Source of the DNA: Carposina sasakii
Lineage: Eukaryota; Arthropoda; Insecta; Lepidoptera; Carposinidae
Assembly: GCA_014607495.2 (NCBI GenBank)
Contig: CP053153.1
Span: forward strand, 11,904,001 to 11,968,000
Length of the DNA stretch: 64,000 nucleotides
Direction of reading: 5' to 3'
A model generated the notes under the pieces. The model was not told the origin of the DNA. It saw only the letters and a list, made by a program, of their open reading frames with translations, and ran no database searches. The position numbers and the translations under genes were made by a program. This document shows, piece after piece, positions 1 through 10,720 of the stretch. Within the stretch, counting starts at the first letter, position 1; each line of letters starts with the position of its first letter.

Positions 1-132
1 TGTCAAATAATATGTATTAACTACCATTATTAAATCTCATTCTAATTCATTCATTCATTAGTAAAATAACAAAAGAAAACGAAATACGTGATTTTGACAC
101 GATATAGGCTTAACAAATTGTGGACATTTATC

Positions 133-447
133 TTAAGGGTCGGTTCATATCTGACGGAACATGCGTCGCGTAGTATGTTTGCCACCACCGGGCCCTACAC
201 CCTCCACTGACCCTCGGATCTGATAACTCATAACTGTGACAACAGGCACATGCACTAACTACAATCCACCACCACCTATAGTGAATGTTTGAACTTCCGA
301 ATTGTAACGCCGAATACAATTTCATGTATAAAAAAACACTCGACTGTTCACACTCGACCGATGATGATACGTTAGTGCGTCGAGTGTACGTTTGCCTGTA
401 CCTGAAAATACGCTCGACGCATCTTCCGTCAGTGAACCGACCCTTAA
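133..447. mobile_element. MITE with TTAA ends (piggyBac-type candidate)
   Basis: A short non-coding element bounded by inverted repeats. The left arm reads TTAAGGGTCGGTTCA and continues with CTGACGGAA and ATGCGTCG. The right arm is its reverse complement, ending CCGACCCTTAA. The outer TTAA on both sides is consistent with the TTAA target of piggyBac-type elements. The inside has no convincing reading frame. The first 130 bases of the window, left of it, show nothing recognisable. Confidence 0.6.
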
Positions 448-540
448 AGACTATTTCATAGGTACTCAAAAATGTCCTCAGCCATAATTTCTACTTTGAT
501 AACTTGCCTACATATCTTAACTAACTAATAAATTAAATGA

Positions 541-926
541 TTTGTTTAAATTTGGCAGGGCTATTACCTAATTTGCAGTAGTAAAGCCGAAGCAACGAGT
601 TTTGATTTTGCGACTGCAAGTTACCATATAACCGTGCGGTTTACGTAACATACAGTTAGTTCTAGTTCAATCTTGGCATACCCACGCATTAACATGCAAC
701 CAAAAAACCCTTAGAACAAACGCAATACGGCCAGATCTAGATAGGCGGCAGGGCTATTTATTACAGTTATGTCCTTGCTGTTTATGAGATATATATGTGA
801 TATACATTAGGGACGATTCCGGCAGTCACAGTTAAACCTAATCTTAGTCAGGTCTATCTCTCTCCGTTCTTAACATAAATGGCTGAGAGAGAAAAGGACA
901 GGTGGGACTAATTTTACGTTTGATAC
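541..926. repeat. Degenerate repeat, copy 1, with partial MITE
   Basis: This stretch aligns in blocks with 1246-1850. Shared blocks include AAATTTGGCAGGGCT, TTTTGATTTTGCGACTGCA, CCCACGCATTAACATGCAAC and GATTCCGGCAGTC. The block at about 686-757 also resembles the start of the coding exon at 2909-3165. The part from about 811 is the left half of a MITE whose complete relative lies at 63836-63977. No coding capacity is apparent. Confidence 0.6.
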
Positions 927-956
927 TTTTAATAATTATTTTACAGAATTATCAAG

Positions 957-1245
957 TACATCCAATAATACTATTACTAATTTGACTTTGAATAATAATA
1001 ATAATTTGACATTTAATAATAATAATAATTTGACATTTAATAATAATAATAATTCAACGTTGAATAATGATAGTTTGACATTAAATAATAATAATTTGAC
1101 ATCATCATTACAGAAAAGAACACTATCAAATTCAATTTTTCTTATGCCAATGACAGAAGCTGAAGTTACGAAGGAAATTTTAACTTTAAACAATACTAAT
1201 TCTGAAGGCTATGATGGTATAAGTGAATTCTTAAACAGGTTTAAA
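957..1245 (+). pseudogene. LINE reverse transcriptase fragment with AAT microsatellite
   Basis: A plus-strand open frame begins with asparagine-rich codons made by an expanded AAT repeat. It then reads into a segment containing FLMPMTEAEV, ILTLNNTNSEGYDGIS and FLNR. That pattern matches the stretch just before the catalytic core of non-LTR retrotransposon reverse transcriptases, where a T-E-x-E-V motif is followed by a G-x-D-G-I motif. It is cut off on both sides by the flanking repeat, so it is a dead fragment. The clade cannot be assigned from so little. Confidence 0.55.
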
Positions 1246-1879
1246 TTTGGCAGGGCTTTTATTACCTAATTGTGCAGTATCAAAGCTCTTGAAGTCCAAT
1301 TTCTGCACAAAATATAATATAATTTCAACAAATCAAGTTTTCAAAAAAACAAATCAACAACTCTTTTGATTTTGCGACTGCATCTGTGTTACGATATGGA
1401 ACGGATGGGCGTGCTCGGTTTACGTGACATACAGTTAGTTCTAGCTTCAATATTATTTGTTTTATATATTAATCTTGGCATACCCACGCATTAACATGCA
1501 ACCTTGAATTAAATAAAAAAAACCCTTAGAACAAACGCAAATTTTTACGGCCAGATGCTAGATAGGCGGCAGGGCTATTTATTACAGTTATGTCCATTAT
1601 GGGGTAATAGTGCTGTTTATGTCAGAGCTATATATCGCGCCTGACGAGTCATGAACCATTCTTTAAAGACCTTGGCCTATACCACTACCGTCATTGGACG
1701 ATTCCGGCAGTCCACAGTTAAACAAATATGGGAAAAGTTGTCTATGTGTATCTTAGTCAGGTCTACAAATCTCAATGAGAAAAATTTTTCTCCGTTCTTA
1801 ACATAAATGGCTGAGAGAGAAAAGGACAGGTGGACAAATTATAAATATAACATCTGACTACTATGTTTATGAGCGTTTA
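1246..1879. repeat. Degenerate repeat, copy 2, with interrupted MITE
   Basis: This is the longer partner of 541-926. It keeps the same block order but carries extra segments between blocks. From about 1694 it becomes the left part of a MITE (GACGATTCCGGCAGTC), interrupted after position 1879 by the element at 1880-2813 and resumed at 2814-2836 (GTGACTGCCGGAATCG). Confidence 0.6.
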
Positions 1880-2813
1880 GGGAACCTGTTGTACCTTGGC
1901 CCAATTTTTTTTAAAGTAATTTTTTTTCAAAAAGTAGCAGATGATATCAAACATGAATTATATCATTTGAATCCTTATTTATCCCCATTCATATGACATG
2001 AATTACAAGGTGTCATTTTAACTGATTTACTGTCAAATTAGACTTAAAGTGAAAATGTGTTTTCGGTCCAAGTTACAACAACCCGTTGTACCTTGGACTT
2101 AGACCGGTTGTACCTTGAACTTAAAGTTAAATTGTACCGATTCGTTACAAATTATATACCAAAAATGAAACGATTTATAGAGATTTATTTGACACAACGA
2201 AAGTTATAGTTACTTACTAGGTAAAACATAAAAAAAGGTAACATTTTCTATAGGTAGGTTCTTAATATCAAGTCTGAGATCAATCATAGTGTTGTACTTA
2301 AAAGATTTACACAATTAATAAGTCTTTCAGGTAATCGCAGTCTTTGTTCTTCTAAATCTAATAGAAACAACGATAAAAAAGTCATTCGGCCCAATATTTG
2401 GACTTAAGGCCAAGGTACATCGTGTTTTTTAAGGCCATGGTACAACAGCCATACTTTCCATAAAAAACGTGTCTCACGAGTTTTAGGTTATAAATTTAGC
2501 AAATGTTGTTATTACTGTATATTTTGTAAATATTCTGTTATCCAATAATCACAAGAACTCCAATATTGAAAAATAAAGAAACGGAATTACGAATAAAACA
2601 GTAATTACACAAAAACTTACTTTTTCAGCAAAAAATTTTTCCAGTTCTCTTGTGCCGGCGCGTGTCTTGTTTGACGGGTTGATTAAAGTATAAAGGGACA
2701 TCTAGTTGATAAACTACAAACTATGACTGAAAAATGACAGCAAAAGTCGCAGGAAGTTTTAATCTTTGTAAAAAGGCCATGGTACAACTGGGGCCAAGGT
2801 ACAGCAGGTTCCC
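1880..2813. mobile_element. Non-autonomous DNA transposon with TA target and internal GTTGTACC sites
   Basis: The ends are inverted: GGGAACCTGTTGTACCTTGG on the left, and its reverse complement with one mismatch on the right. TA flanks it on both sides (1878-1879 and 2814-2815). It is inserted into the MITE that starts near 1694. The core word GTTGTACC recurs in the same orientation near 1888, 2092 and 2107. It recurs in reverse orientation, with small changes, near 2412, 2435, 2777 and 2793. There is no long open frame, so it probably depends on a transposase elsewhere. The superfamily is uncertain; a TA duplication suggests Tc1/mariner. Confidence 0.6.
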
Positions 2814-2908
2814 TACGTGTGACTGCCGGAATCGACCGTGATAAATAGTTAATTTCTAATCTTCCAATTTAGTAGGCAATACATTAACATGCCACTAAAA
2901 ATCCGTAG

Positions 2909-4257
2909 AGCAACCGCAATACGGCCAGAACCAGATGGGCGGGTCGCCCGTGTCATCGTCCGCGTACTACGCGATGCCGTCGTCAGCGGTGGGGTTGGGC
3001 GAGCGCGCGCCGCTGCTGTTCGGACACCACGCGCACTCGCCGCACACTCCGCAGTCGCACGCGCACGCGCACGCCGCGCTGTACGCGCCCGCGCAGCCGC
3101 CGCATATCTACATCGATATGATGAACAGGGACGCCGGACAGCATCAGGACCAGAAGAAGGACCAGGTCATTCTTTGATTAATTCTTTCCTATGGTTATTG
3201 TTAATAGATTTCAGTGTGAGTGCGCGGGGCGAGGTGCGGGGCGCGGGAGGACGCCAGGAGCTCGTTGTGCGCACGCACGCACTACCTTGCGAGTCTTGAA
3301 TCGTTCGCTGAGCCTCGAATCTGACAACTTTTGATTCTGATCAGAGACAATAACATTTGCGAGCACATAGCCTGTAATACGTACTTAGCTACATAGCTAC
3401 TAATACGTACGCACATGTATCATCCAGAGTATGGAATTTTTATCAAAGATATTCCTTTTGGATCTCTTTATTGTTATATTATCTTATGCTAATGCGACAC
3501 TTCACTTAGAGTACATCAGTTGCATCTCTTACCGTGCAGGGGTGTTCTCTCAGGAGATGAGCTAGCAACATTTCACTGATCTTCTACATCTGACGTCGCT
3601 ATGTTAAGTGCGGCTGAAGGATATTGTTCGTGACCCTGTAGTTCTGGCTGCCGTGTGTATATATATGTATAATATATTGCAGCCGCAAGTGCTGATAGGT
3701 TTGAGCGAGCCTCATCACCCGTCCGTCAGTATCGGGCCGTACACGCAGCCGCCGCCCTCCGCAAGGCATATGGCTATTAGCAACAACAAACAGGTGAGAA
3801 TACGAGTAGCTCTTGAAAGCATTTAATCTTATATGTCTTTATTTATAGAAGTTTATATTATACCTATGTGAAAGATATAATTATGTGTTAAATGATGTGT
3901 GATATAAATAAATAATTTTAAAAAAAAATTGTTACTCAGCTGTTGCCCGCGCGCGACATAAATTTAAATCCATTTTCTGAAAAATACTGCTGTTTTTAGG
4001 TACTAGCAGCCGCCCTATTGGTCCTATTTTGTACCCAAGCGTCAGTGTGACGTAATCAACGCACGCGAGGTGTAAACATAGCTTGGCCGAGTAGTATAAA
4101 TATTAGTAGCACTTCAGTCGCCATTATCGATTATGTTAACCAATCTGTATTTTGTTTCCAGCCACCGAAACCAGTGATCACGTTAGGCTACCCGGTGCAG
4201 CAATCGAACCCCAATGTCCAGAACCCGAACATATATCCAAACAGACACCGCTATTAG
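2909..4257 (+). CDS. 3' end of an unidentified gene (three coding exons)
   Basis: Three open segments join in phase 0. Exon A runs from about 2909 or 2911 to 3165. Exon B is 3683-3793, after a TTGCAG acceptor and before GTGAGA. Exon C is 4162-4257, after a TTTCCAG acceptor, and ends in TAG. The encoded tail is rich in Gln, Pro, His and Ser. It includes a histidine-rich run (HAHAHAA), the stretch PHIYIDMM and the C terminus NPNIYPNRHRY. The donor after exon A (CAG/GTCATT) is weak, and without splicing the frame would stop nine bases later. The acceptor of exon A lacks a pyrimidine tract. Codons of exon A are strongly GC-rich, unlike the AT-rich surroundings, which supports coding. The low-complexity composition looks like a disordered C-terminal tail. 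I do not recognise the protein, and upstream exons lie outside the window. Confidence 0.55.
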
Positions 4258-5580
4258 CTAGTAATCATACGGCGACACGCCAACCCACCTTAGCAGGAAA
4301 GAGATGGATGATCTTGTGTCCTTGTTCCGGATGAATAGTGCGCATTTGATATGGCTGGACAATTTTTGGGTGTATTTATGTCAACTTATGTTTGATATGG
4401 TGTGAGGCACGTAAACTGATTAGGCAAATTGTTGGTTTTCTATTTTAATTTTACGCTATTTGCGCATTTTTTAAGCAGTGTGTGGTGTTACAACAAATGA
4501 GGATATTTACACACGAAGTAGCTCGTATTGAAATTACGACTTAGTTTTTTAGGTCGTTAGGAAGCCATAAGTATCTATATGTCTTCCAGTGGCAGTATAT
4601 TGGTTATCGGTCAGTCTTTTATTGGTTAGTGATTTTTTTAAGCGCAAGTTCATCATAAAGTACTAGAAGTACTCTTACCCTAACGGTGTTTGTTAATTTA
4701 TTCTGTTTTGAGAGTTTAACACTAACGCATATACTACCGCCGACTACACATTTTCGCCTTCTTGGTTTTCTAGAGGTTCCGCTGACGCTTATTTGCGTCC
4801 TGACATAAGTCGTTGAACTGATGTCGGCATGCAAAAAAAAAACTGCCGACAGCGAATGTGTCTGTTATTGAGATATGAGATTTTTAGTGTATTCCGTTTA
4901 ATTAAGTGGCTCATACTATATCAAATAGTCATCTGAAAATAGTTTTTATAAAAGCCATCCGGATAGGCATTTGTGTTATTTGAAAGTGAATTACTGAATG
5001 GACTACTGTGGGTATGAACTTAGTTTTAAATATCAAGGAATTACAAATTATGTTTGTGAATAAAATACAGGATTTCCTGAAATATCTGAGGTATATTACT
5101 AATGTAAGATTCATCAGGATATATATTGAAAACTTCTTAATGTCTACAAGCATTAACACAATGTAATCATCTGTATGATATACACTGTAGTGTACATTTT
5201 ATTAGATAATGTATGATGTATTGATTAAAACAAAATTGCATAACAATCTGTATACATAATCTTGTAAGTACAGGAAAATTTGCTAGACAAACTTCGTATT
5301 TTATAATACTTATTATGTTATTTGGAAATGTGTTTATTACTAGTTAAAAATATAGAGACATATTGCTTAACATAATCGTAAATATATATCGGGTCGTTTT
5401 GCAAAACGCAAAATATCTCTTGAAATACTTCTATCTAAATGGACTTTGACTAAAGTGCACTAACAAATATATGTTATCAATATTATGTTGTACAGTTATC
5501 CATACTATATTAAGCTTAAAATAGAGTACCTGTATACAGCGTTGAATATCACTTGTAGTGCAATTATACATACAAAATAA
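4258..5580. other. Probable 3' untranslated region and intergenic DNA
   Basis: AT-rich sequence after the stop codon of the preceding gene. An AATAAA occurs near 5060 and could end the transcript, but nothing fixes the site. I see no convincing coding region or terminal inverted repeats here. Confidence 0.3.
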
Positions 5581-5581
5581 T

Positions 5582-5968
5582 ACTGGGTGTAAAAAGACAA
5601 CTTTGTTCTTTTAATACCTCGTATTCTTTGTAATATCACGATCATTTTTTTCTATGGAAGCACCCCTGGGAAACCACGGATTTCCAAGATGTTGAGGTCC
5701 AAAGTTACATTAATATTATCATTTTTGTTAAATAAATCCTGAAATCGGTTAAAAAACATTTTTTTGAACCATGTCAAAATTTTATAATGATAGTTTTGTA
5801 GGTACATTTGTACTTTGAGCATCTAAAGAATACATTGCTTGCAATAAATTACAGTATTTTTTCATTTTTTTTTGACTTTTCCCAGGGTTGGTTCCATAGA
5901 AGAAAATGATCGTAACCTTACAAAGAATACGAGGTATTAAAAAACATCGTTGTCTTTTTACACTCTGT
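5582..5968. mobile_element. Palindromic MITE, CTGGGTGT/ACACTCTG ends
   Basis: The element is almost a perfect hairpin. AAAAGACAA, TTAATACCTCGTATTCTTTG and ACGATCATTTT on the left reappear as reverse complements on the right. TA flanks both ends. The words CTATGGAAGCA and ATCATTTT link it to the CAGGGTG elements at 17742, 20724, 27033 and 61924. Confidence 0.65.
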
Positions 5969-6530
5969 ATAAGTAATTAGGTACTATTAGTTATTCTGTA
6001 CTTTAACTAAGTGTACGACTAAGGGCGGATTTTACCAGTAGTCTGCCTATCTGAAAAAAATATAAGCTATCTAGATCTTGATTAAGTTTAGAAATCATAA
6101 TCATCATCATTTACAGCCCTGAGAAGTCCACCGTTGGACATAGGCCTCCCCCAACAACCTCCACTCCGACCGGTCGGAAGCAGCCTGCATCCAACCGACG
6201 CCCGCGACCTTGGCCAGTTTTAGAAATAGACAGCATCAAATTTATCCTTCAGGCTATCTGACCAATTGGAAAAATCGGCCCTAAATGTAAATAAGAAATA
6301 CATGCAACATTCTATATTTTATTTTAATAGGATTATGTTTAATATGATAAGAATCAAAATAAATATATGTATAATATGTATATCTTATCATCGCTTGTAG
6401 CAAAAACTAATAACAGTAGACATTAATCTTACCTGTGCTCTATTAACAACTACTGTTTTTTTTTGTGTCTACATTGATATTTATTATTATTAATATAACC
6501 AAAGGTTATTACAAATATTAACTATATGAT
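5969..6530. repeat. AT-rich DNA with an interspersed repeat scrap
   Basis: About 6105-6220 carries a scrap of a widespread repeat (GTCCACCGTTGGACATAGGCCTCCCCC) whose better copies are near 54510 and 61640. The rest is AT-rich with no coding signal. Confidence 0.4.
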
Positions 6531-6732
6531 ACAGGGTGTAACAGAAAGGGTATGTTAAGCGGAAAGCTATATAAATTGCCCACTATACAGAACCTATTTT
6601 CAAAATTTGAGACTCGAAATCACATGTTTATTTTTCAAGATTGTATGAACATTCCTGAGTTGTGTAGGAATTCTCCATACTATCTGGAAAAAAAGCTTTT
6701 CGCTTAACATACCCCCTTTTGTTACACCCTGT
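6531..6732. mobile_element. CAGGGTGTAAC MITE, copy 1
   Basis: The left end is TACAGGGTGTAACAGAAAGG and the right end is its reverse complement with small changes, with TA on both sides. The inside is itself largely palindromic (GGTATGTTAAGC... and GCTTAACATACC). Copies 2 and 3 are at 22999 and 24061. A TA duplication and CAGGG ends fit a Tc1/mariner-mobilised MITE. Confidence 0.75.
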
Positions 6733-7685
6733 ATGAAACTAAAAACAAATTTAACCTACACGAAATTAAATATATTTACAAAGTTGCCTTCTACCGGGAG
6801 GGTGCCCAGAATGCTGGCAGCATTGCCACGTGTATGGCAATGCTAATTTTGTTGTATTTTAAATTTTTAAGATTATTTTATACACATACGAGTATAATGT
6901 GTATAAAAATAAACCTAACAGTAAGAATTTTTTATCTACCTGCATATCTTCTTGTGCGTTTAAAGGTACCTAATCATTGTTATACATATACTACCTAAGT
7001 ACTAGTTACAAAATATTTTTTGTACAAAGGCATACTTAGTTCTACAGTCCATTATCTACCAGTTATCCTTTAAGAAATATTTCTCATTTATATCTACCCT
7101 ACAAATCATAAGAAGTTGAAGGTCATACAATTTTGGAATAGTCATATCCAGTTATATTGTATTTGTAATCATGTTTTTTCCGCTTGAATGCTAATGGTGG
7201 TTACATTATAAGAAAATAAATGGTTATAGACACTTGAATGGAATATTGTTTTTTATTTATAACTAGGGGACGCCGGCGACTCGGTCCACAGGAAAAAAAA
7301 CAAAATGACATTTCCGGGCCTTTTTTTCGGGATAAGTAACGAATGTCCTTTCTCAGGCTCCAGACTACGTGTGTACCAGGGATGTCGCGGATCCACATTT
7401 TTCCACATCCGCGGATGCAGATTTTAAGAGGCTCGGATGCGTATGCGGATGCGGATCTGTATAAAAAACAAAAGTGTTGGTTTGGTAGGGTAAAAACACA
7501 GTATTATTTATCCTTTTTTATTTGATAATAAAAACAAATGCCAAATCTTAGGCAATGTGAGTTTTGAAAGAAGTGATGTTGCGCCGATCCCATAAAATAA
7601 TAGGAGAAGGGCAGAAAGACGATGATGAATAAAGTAGTGATTGAACTACTATTAGGTACTAATTAATTATTTTACATGCATACAT
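6733..7685. other. Gene-poor AT-rich DNA with repeat scraps
   Basis: It contains a fragment related to lepidopteran repeats with the word CGGATGCGGATG (7395-7460; also seen near 15640-15720). Near 7570-7630 there is a typical LINE 3' tail (GTTGCGCCGATCCCATAAAATAATAGG). No gene is supported. Confidence 0.35.
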
Positions 7686-8060
7686 AATAATCACGCCTCT
7701 TTCCCGGAGGGGTAGGCAGAGATCACGGATCTCCATTTGCTACGATCCTGACACACCTCTTTCGCTTCATCTACTTTCATGATATTCTTCATGCACGCTC
7801 GTCGGTTTAGAGTACTCTTGACCTGACCTTTAGAATTTCACCAATTTGATCGGTGAAAGTCCGGCGAGGTCTTCCCCTTCCATCCACTCTTCCATTGTAC
7901 ACTTTCTTTGTCAGTCTACTTTCACTCGTCCTCTCCACATGCCCAAACCACCTCAACATACCCTTCTCAATCTTCGTCACCACGTCCCCTTTTATACCAC
8001 ACTTCTTTCTGATCACCTAATTTCTTATTCTATCTTTCAAAGTGACTCCACACATAGTAG
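7686..8060 (-). pseudogene. LINE ORF2 C-terminal fragment (RTE-type candidate)
   Basis: Read on the minus strand, a 69-codon frame contains MLRWFGHVERT, LTKKVYNGRVDGRGRPRR and FTDQIGEILK. This is the characteristic segment after the reverse transcriptase domain in RTE-like LINEs of insects (W-x-G-H-V-x-R, then G-R-G-R-P). Downstream on the same strand come the usual words for this repeat, such as AAATGGAGATCCGTG. The protein is cut off upstream, so it is a 5'-truncated dead copy. A smaller relic of the same repeat lies near 16755-16810. Confidence 0.7.
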
Positions 8061-8441
8061 GTATTAAATTTAAATATTGGAGCATTATATTTAACCCAGA
8101 TAAGCCTGAAACTAACTATTATCCTACTGTCATATATATAGTACGCTAGTATTTGTAACAAGTTATACGTAATTTATTTATATTATTTTGCTAGAATATT
8201 TATTTAGTACAAAAGTTAAGGTTATCAACTAGATATTAACACAGAAAAAAACAACTCACGAGTAAAATATAACTTTTTATACATACCTGTCATTTGCCAT
8301 GTCTGCAACGCACTTTTATTACACACTTATAAGGTAAAATATAAGGTAAAAACTGTTAAAATAACTGTCTTTTTATTTTTTCTAATAAAGCTGACACGTT
8401 TCTTACTGCAAATCATAAGACTAAATTATCTTAGATAAAGA

Positions 8442-8445
8442 GGGT
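8442..8445. repeat. Target site duplication GGGT, left
   Basis: GGGT directly precedes the LTR at 8446 and is matched by GGGT at 14533-14536 after the other LTR. A 4-bp duplication is normal for Ty3/gypsy integration. Confidence 0.7.
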
Positions 8446-8696
8446 TTGGAGTGGTAGTTGTAGTAGATTTCTTCCAATAAATGAGTACGAATACTGATGT
8501 GGTATATGCAGTTTATTGTACAACTAGGCTCACAATTTGCTTACGCACAGAGAGAGAGACGTGTGAACGCGGCGGCGGCCGACAGGCAAGAGAGAGAGCT
8601 GCCAAATATGACAGCTCATGTCAGAGACAATTAGAGTAGCGTTCTCCGCTATGGACGCGTTCACCGTTTACATTAGTGGGCGGTTTACACGCCACA
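8446..8696 (-). repeat. 3' LTR of the gypsy element
   Basis: 251 bp; in element sense it begins TGTGGCGTGTAAACC and ends ACCACTCCAA. It matches 14282-14532 base for base by eye, including the AGAGAGAGAGA run and the GCGGCGGCGGCC stretch. Confidence 0.9.
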
Positions 8697-8709
8697 TCAC
8701 CCCCCTACG
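8697..8709 (-). other. Polypurine tract
   Basis: In element sense a purine-rich GTAGGGGGGTGA directly precedes the TGTGG start of the 3' LTR. This is where plus-strand DNA synthesis would be primed. Confidence 0.7.
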
Positions 8710-9214
8710 GAGAAAAATACCTAGTATTTTACAAGTTAACATGAAAAGCACATGGAAAGAACTTGAGTTATGTTGTAAGAACAAAACAAATGTAATATAA
8801 TTTTTTGAAATTGTACTTACATTAAGTTTTTACAATGATAGATAACATATAAATTTGATTGTGAAAGTTATTACTATTTACATACAATAGCAAGAAACAA
8901 ACCATTAACACAGTAAGTACATAGTTATAGAAATATCAAAGAAATGCGTCACAAGTAAGAAAGCATTATAATAAAATACCTATCTTAACTATTACACAGT
9001 AGTTACATAACAATGCAATTAACCAGGTAAATTTTTATGCCTGTTCTCATACAAAAATAGAGATCATTTTGTCAGGCAGAAATACAAAATACAGTTCAAA
9101 TGGCAAAACAATTATATAGTAATGTATATTTACTAGAGAGAATTTTATAACTAACATGGTAAGCATAAAACAATAGTACACCTACAAAGGAATGATTAGG
9201 TAAATATAAAACAT

Positions 9215-10720
9215 TTACAAATCCAAAATATCCTTAAAGCGTACTCTACGACCTGAACGAGTGACGGTATTAGGTTTTGGATGGTTAGGAGGGGATGCTG
9301 AAGGAGCAGGTAAGTGTGCCGGAGATGGCTGACGACTTACCTCGCGCGCTGGCTGAGGGCTCGGGGCCGGGCACGGGCGCGCGGCGGGCGCGGGCGGTGT
9401 CGGCGCGGGGGCGGCAGCTGGAACAGACGAAGGTAAGTCAGGGTCTGGCGCGATGTAGGCTGGCTTAGTCCGGTCGATGCTCACTTCCACTTTGCGACCT
9501 GAAACGTCTAATGTGAGAGTTTTGTCAGACCGACCTATCACTTGATGCGGACCGGTGTACGGTGGTTGGAGAGCGCGACGAACGAAATCGCTGCGGAGGA
9601 AAACGTGCGAGGCGGCGGCGAGATCTTTGAAAACAAAAATTTTCGGAGAAGAATGTCGCGATGCAGGAGTAGGGCGCATGTTGGCCATCAAGCTCTGCAG
9701 CCGTGCTACGAAATCCTCGCTGACTTGCTGCGGGGAGTCGCCGGGTACCAGGAACTCGCCCGGTAATCGCAGCGGCTCGCCGTATAACAGATCTGCCGCG
9801 GAGCACTTGAGATCCTCCTTAAATGCCGATCTTATGCCGAGCAGTACTAAGGGTAGCGCTCTGTGCCAAGTGTCTCGGTGGCACATGAGTGCAGCCTTCA
9901 GATGGCGGTGGAATCGCTCCACCATGCCATTGGCTTGCGGATGGTAGCTTGTTGTGCGTACTCGTTTGGTAGAGCCTAGGTCTAGGAGTCGGTTGAAGAG
10001 TGCCGATTCAAATTGGCGGCCCTGGTCAGTGGTGACGATAGCGGGCACGCCAAACCTAGCGATCCAGCCGCGTACAAAACAGTCGGCTACTTCCTCGGCG
10101 GTGATAGACTGCATCGGCCACACCTCGGGCCACCTCGAGAAACGATCCACGGCAGTCAGACAGTAAGTGTAGCCGTCGGAGGAGGGCATGGGGCCGACGA
10201 TGTCGAGGTGTACATGCCTGAACCTTCCGGACGGAGTCTTAAAATCGCCGAGCGGGGCGGTAGTGTGGCGCGTGACCTTGCAGCGCTGGCAGGCTTGGCA
10301 CTGACGCGCCCAGGTGCGGCAGTCGCGCGCGACGCCGGGCCACACGAAGCGGTCGGCCACGAGGCGCGCGGAGGCGCGGGCGCCGGGGTGGCTCAGGCGG
10401 TGCAGGCGCTCGAAAGCGGCGCGGCGGTGCTCCGGCGGCAGGTACGGCCGCGGGGCGCCCGTCGACACGTCGCAGAGTAGCGTGATGTCGGTACCTGGGA
10501 CGAGTTTAGGTTCTAGTTTTAGTGAACTTTTATCACGTAACACCTTAAGCTCTTCGTCCGCCTGCTGTGCGAGTGCGAGAGAGGCATAGTCGTCTGTGAG
10601 AGAGACTGCCTCGACGCGAGACATTGCGTCTGCGACTACGTTGTCACTTCCTTTCACATGCTGTATATCCGTAGTGAATTGGGATATGAAGGTGAGTTGG
10701 TTCAGTTGCGGTGGCGGCAA
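9215..10720 (-). CDS. Gypsy integrase and C-terminal tail of RNase H
   Basis: The frame begins within the connection domain after RNase H (QLNQLTFISQFTTDI, VKGSDNVVADAMSRV) and continues into integrase. The zinc-binding part shows LHRLSHPGA and CQACQRC, an HHCC arrangement. The catalytic acidic residues are in HLDIVGPMP, TTDQGRQFES and GMVERFHRHLK, as expected for DDE integrase. A proline- and alanine-rich tail follows (APAPTPPAPA, then RSGRRVRFKDILDL), common in insect gypsy elements. This segment is open to its stop at 9215. It is separated from the reverse transcriptase frame by a one-base shift near 10720. Confidence 0.85.
   Translation of the reverse strand: MPPPQLNQLTFISQFTTDIQHVKGSDNVVADAMSRVEAVSLTDDYASLALAQQADEELKVLRDKSSLKLEPKLVPGTDITLLCDVSTGAPRPYLPPEHRRAAFERLHRLSHPGARASARLVADRFVWPGVARDCRTWARQCQACQRCKVTRHTTAPLGDFKTPSGRFRHVHLDIVGPMPSSDGYTYCLTAVDRFSRWPEVWPMQSITAEEVADCFVRGWIARFGVPAIVTTDQGRQFESALFNRLLDLGSTKRVRTTSYHPQANGMVERFHRHLKAALMCHRDTWHRALPLVLLGIRSAFKEDLKCSAADLLYGEPLRLPGEFLVPGDSPQQVSEDFVARLQSLMANMRPTPASRHSSPKIFVFKDLAAASHVFLRSDFVRRALQPPYTGPHQVIGRSDKTLTLDVSGRKVEVSIDRTKPAYIAPDPDLPSSVPAAAPAPTPPAPAARPCPAPSPQPAREVSRQPSPAHLPAPSASPPNHPKPNTVTRSGRRVRFKDILDL

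Noticed and set aside
936..1193. Minus-strand frame with leucine/valine-rich repeats
   Set aside because: It is the reverse of the AAT microsatellite in the LINE fragment and has no independent support.
3608..3682. Coding sequence upstream of exon B in the same frame
   Set aside because: A clear TTGCAG acceptor at 3682 and AT-rich codons before it indicate intron.
9525..10589. Plus-strand frames opposite the gypsy integrase
   Set aside because: GC-rich mirror frames of a clear integrase gene.
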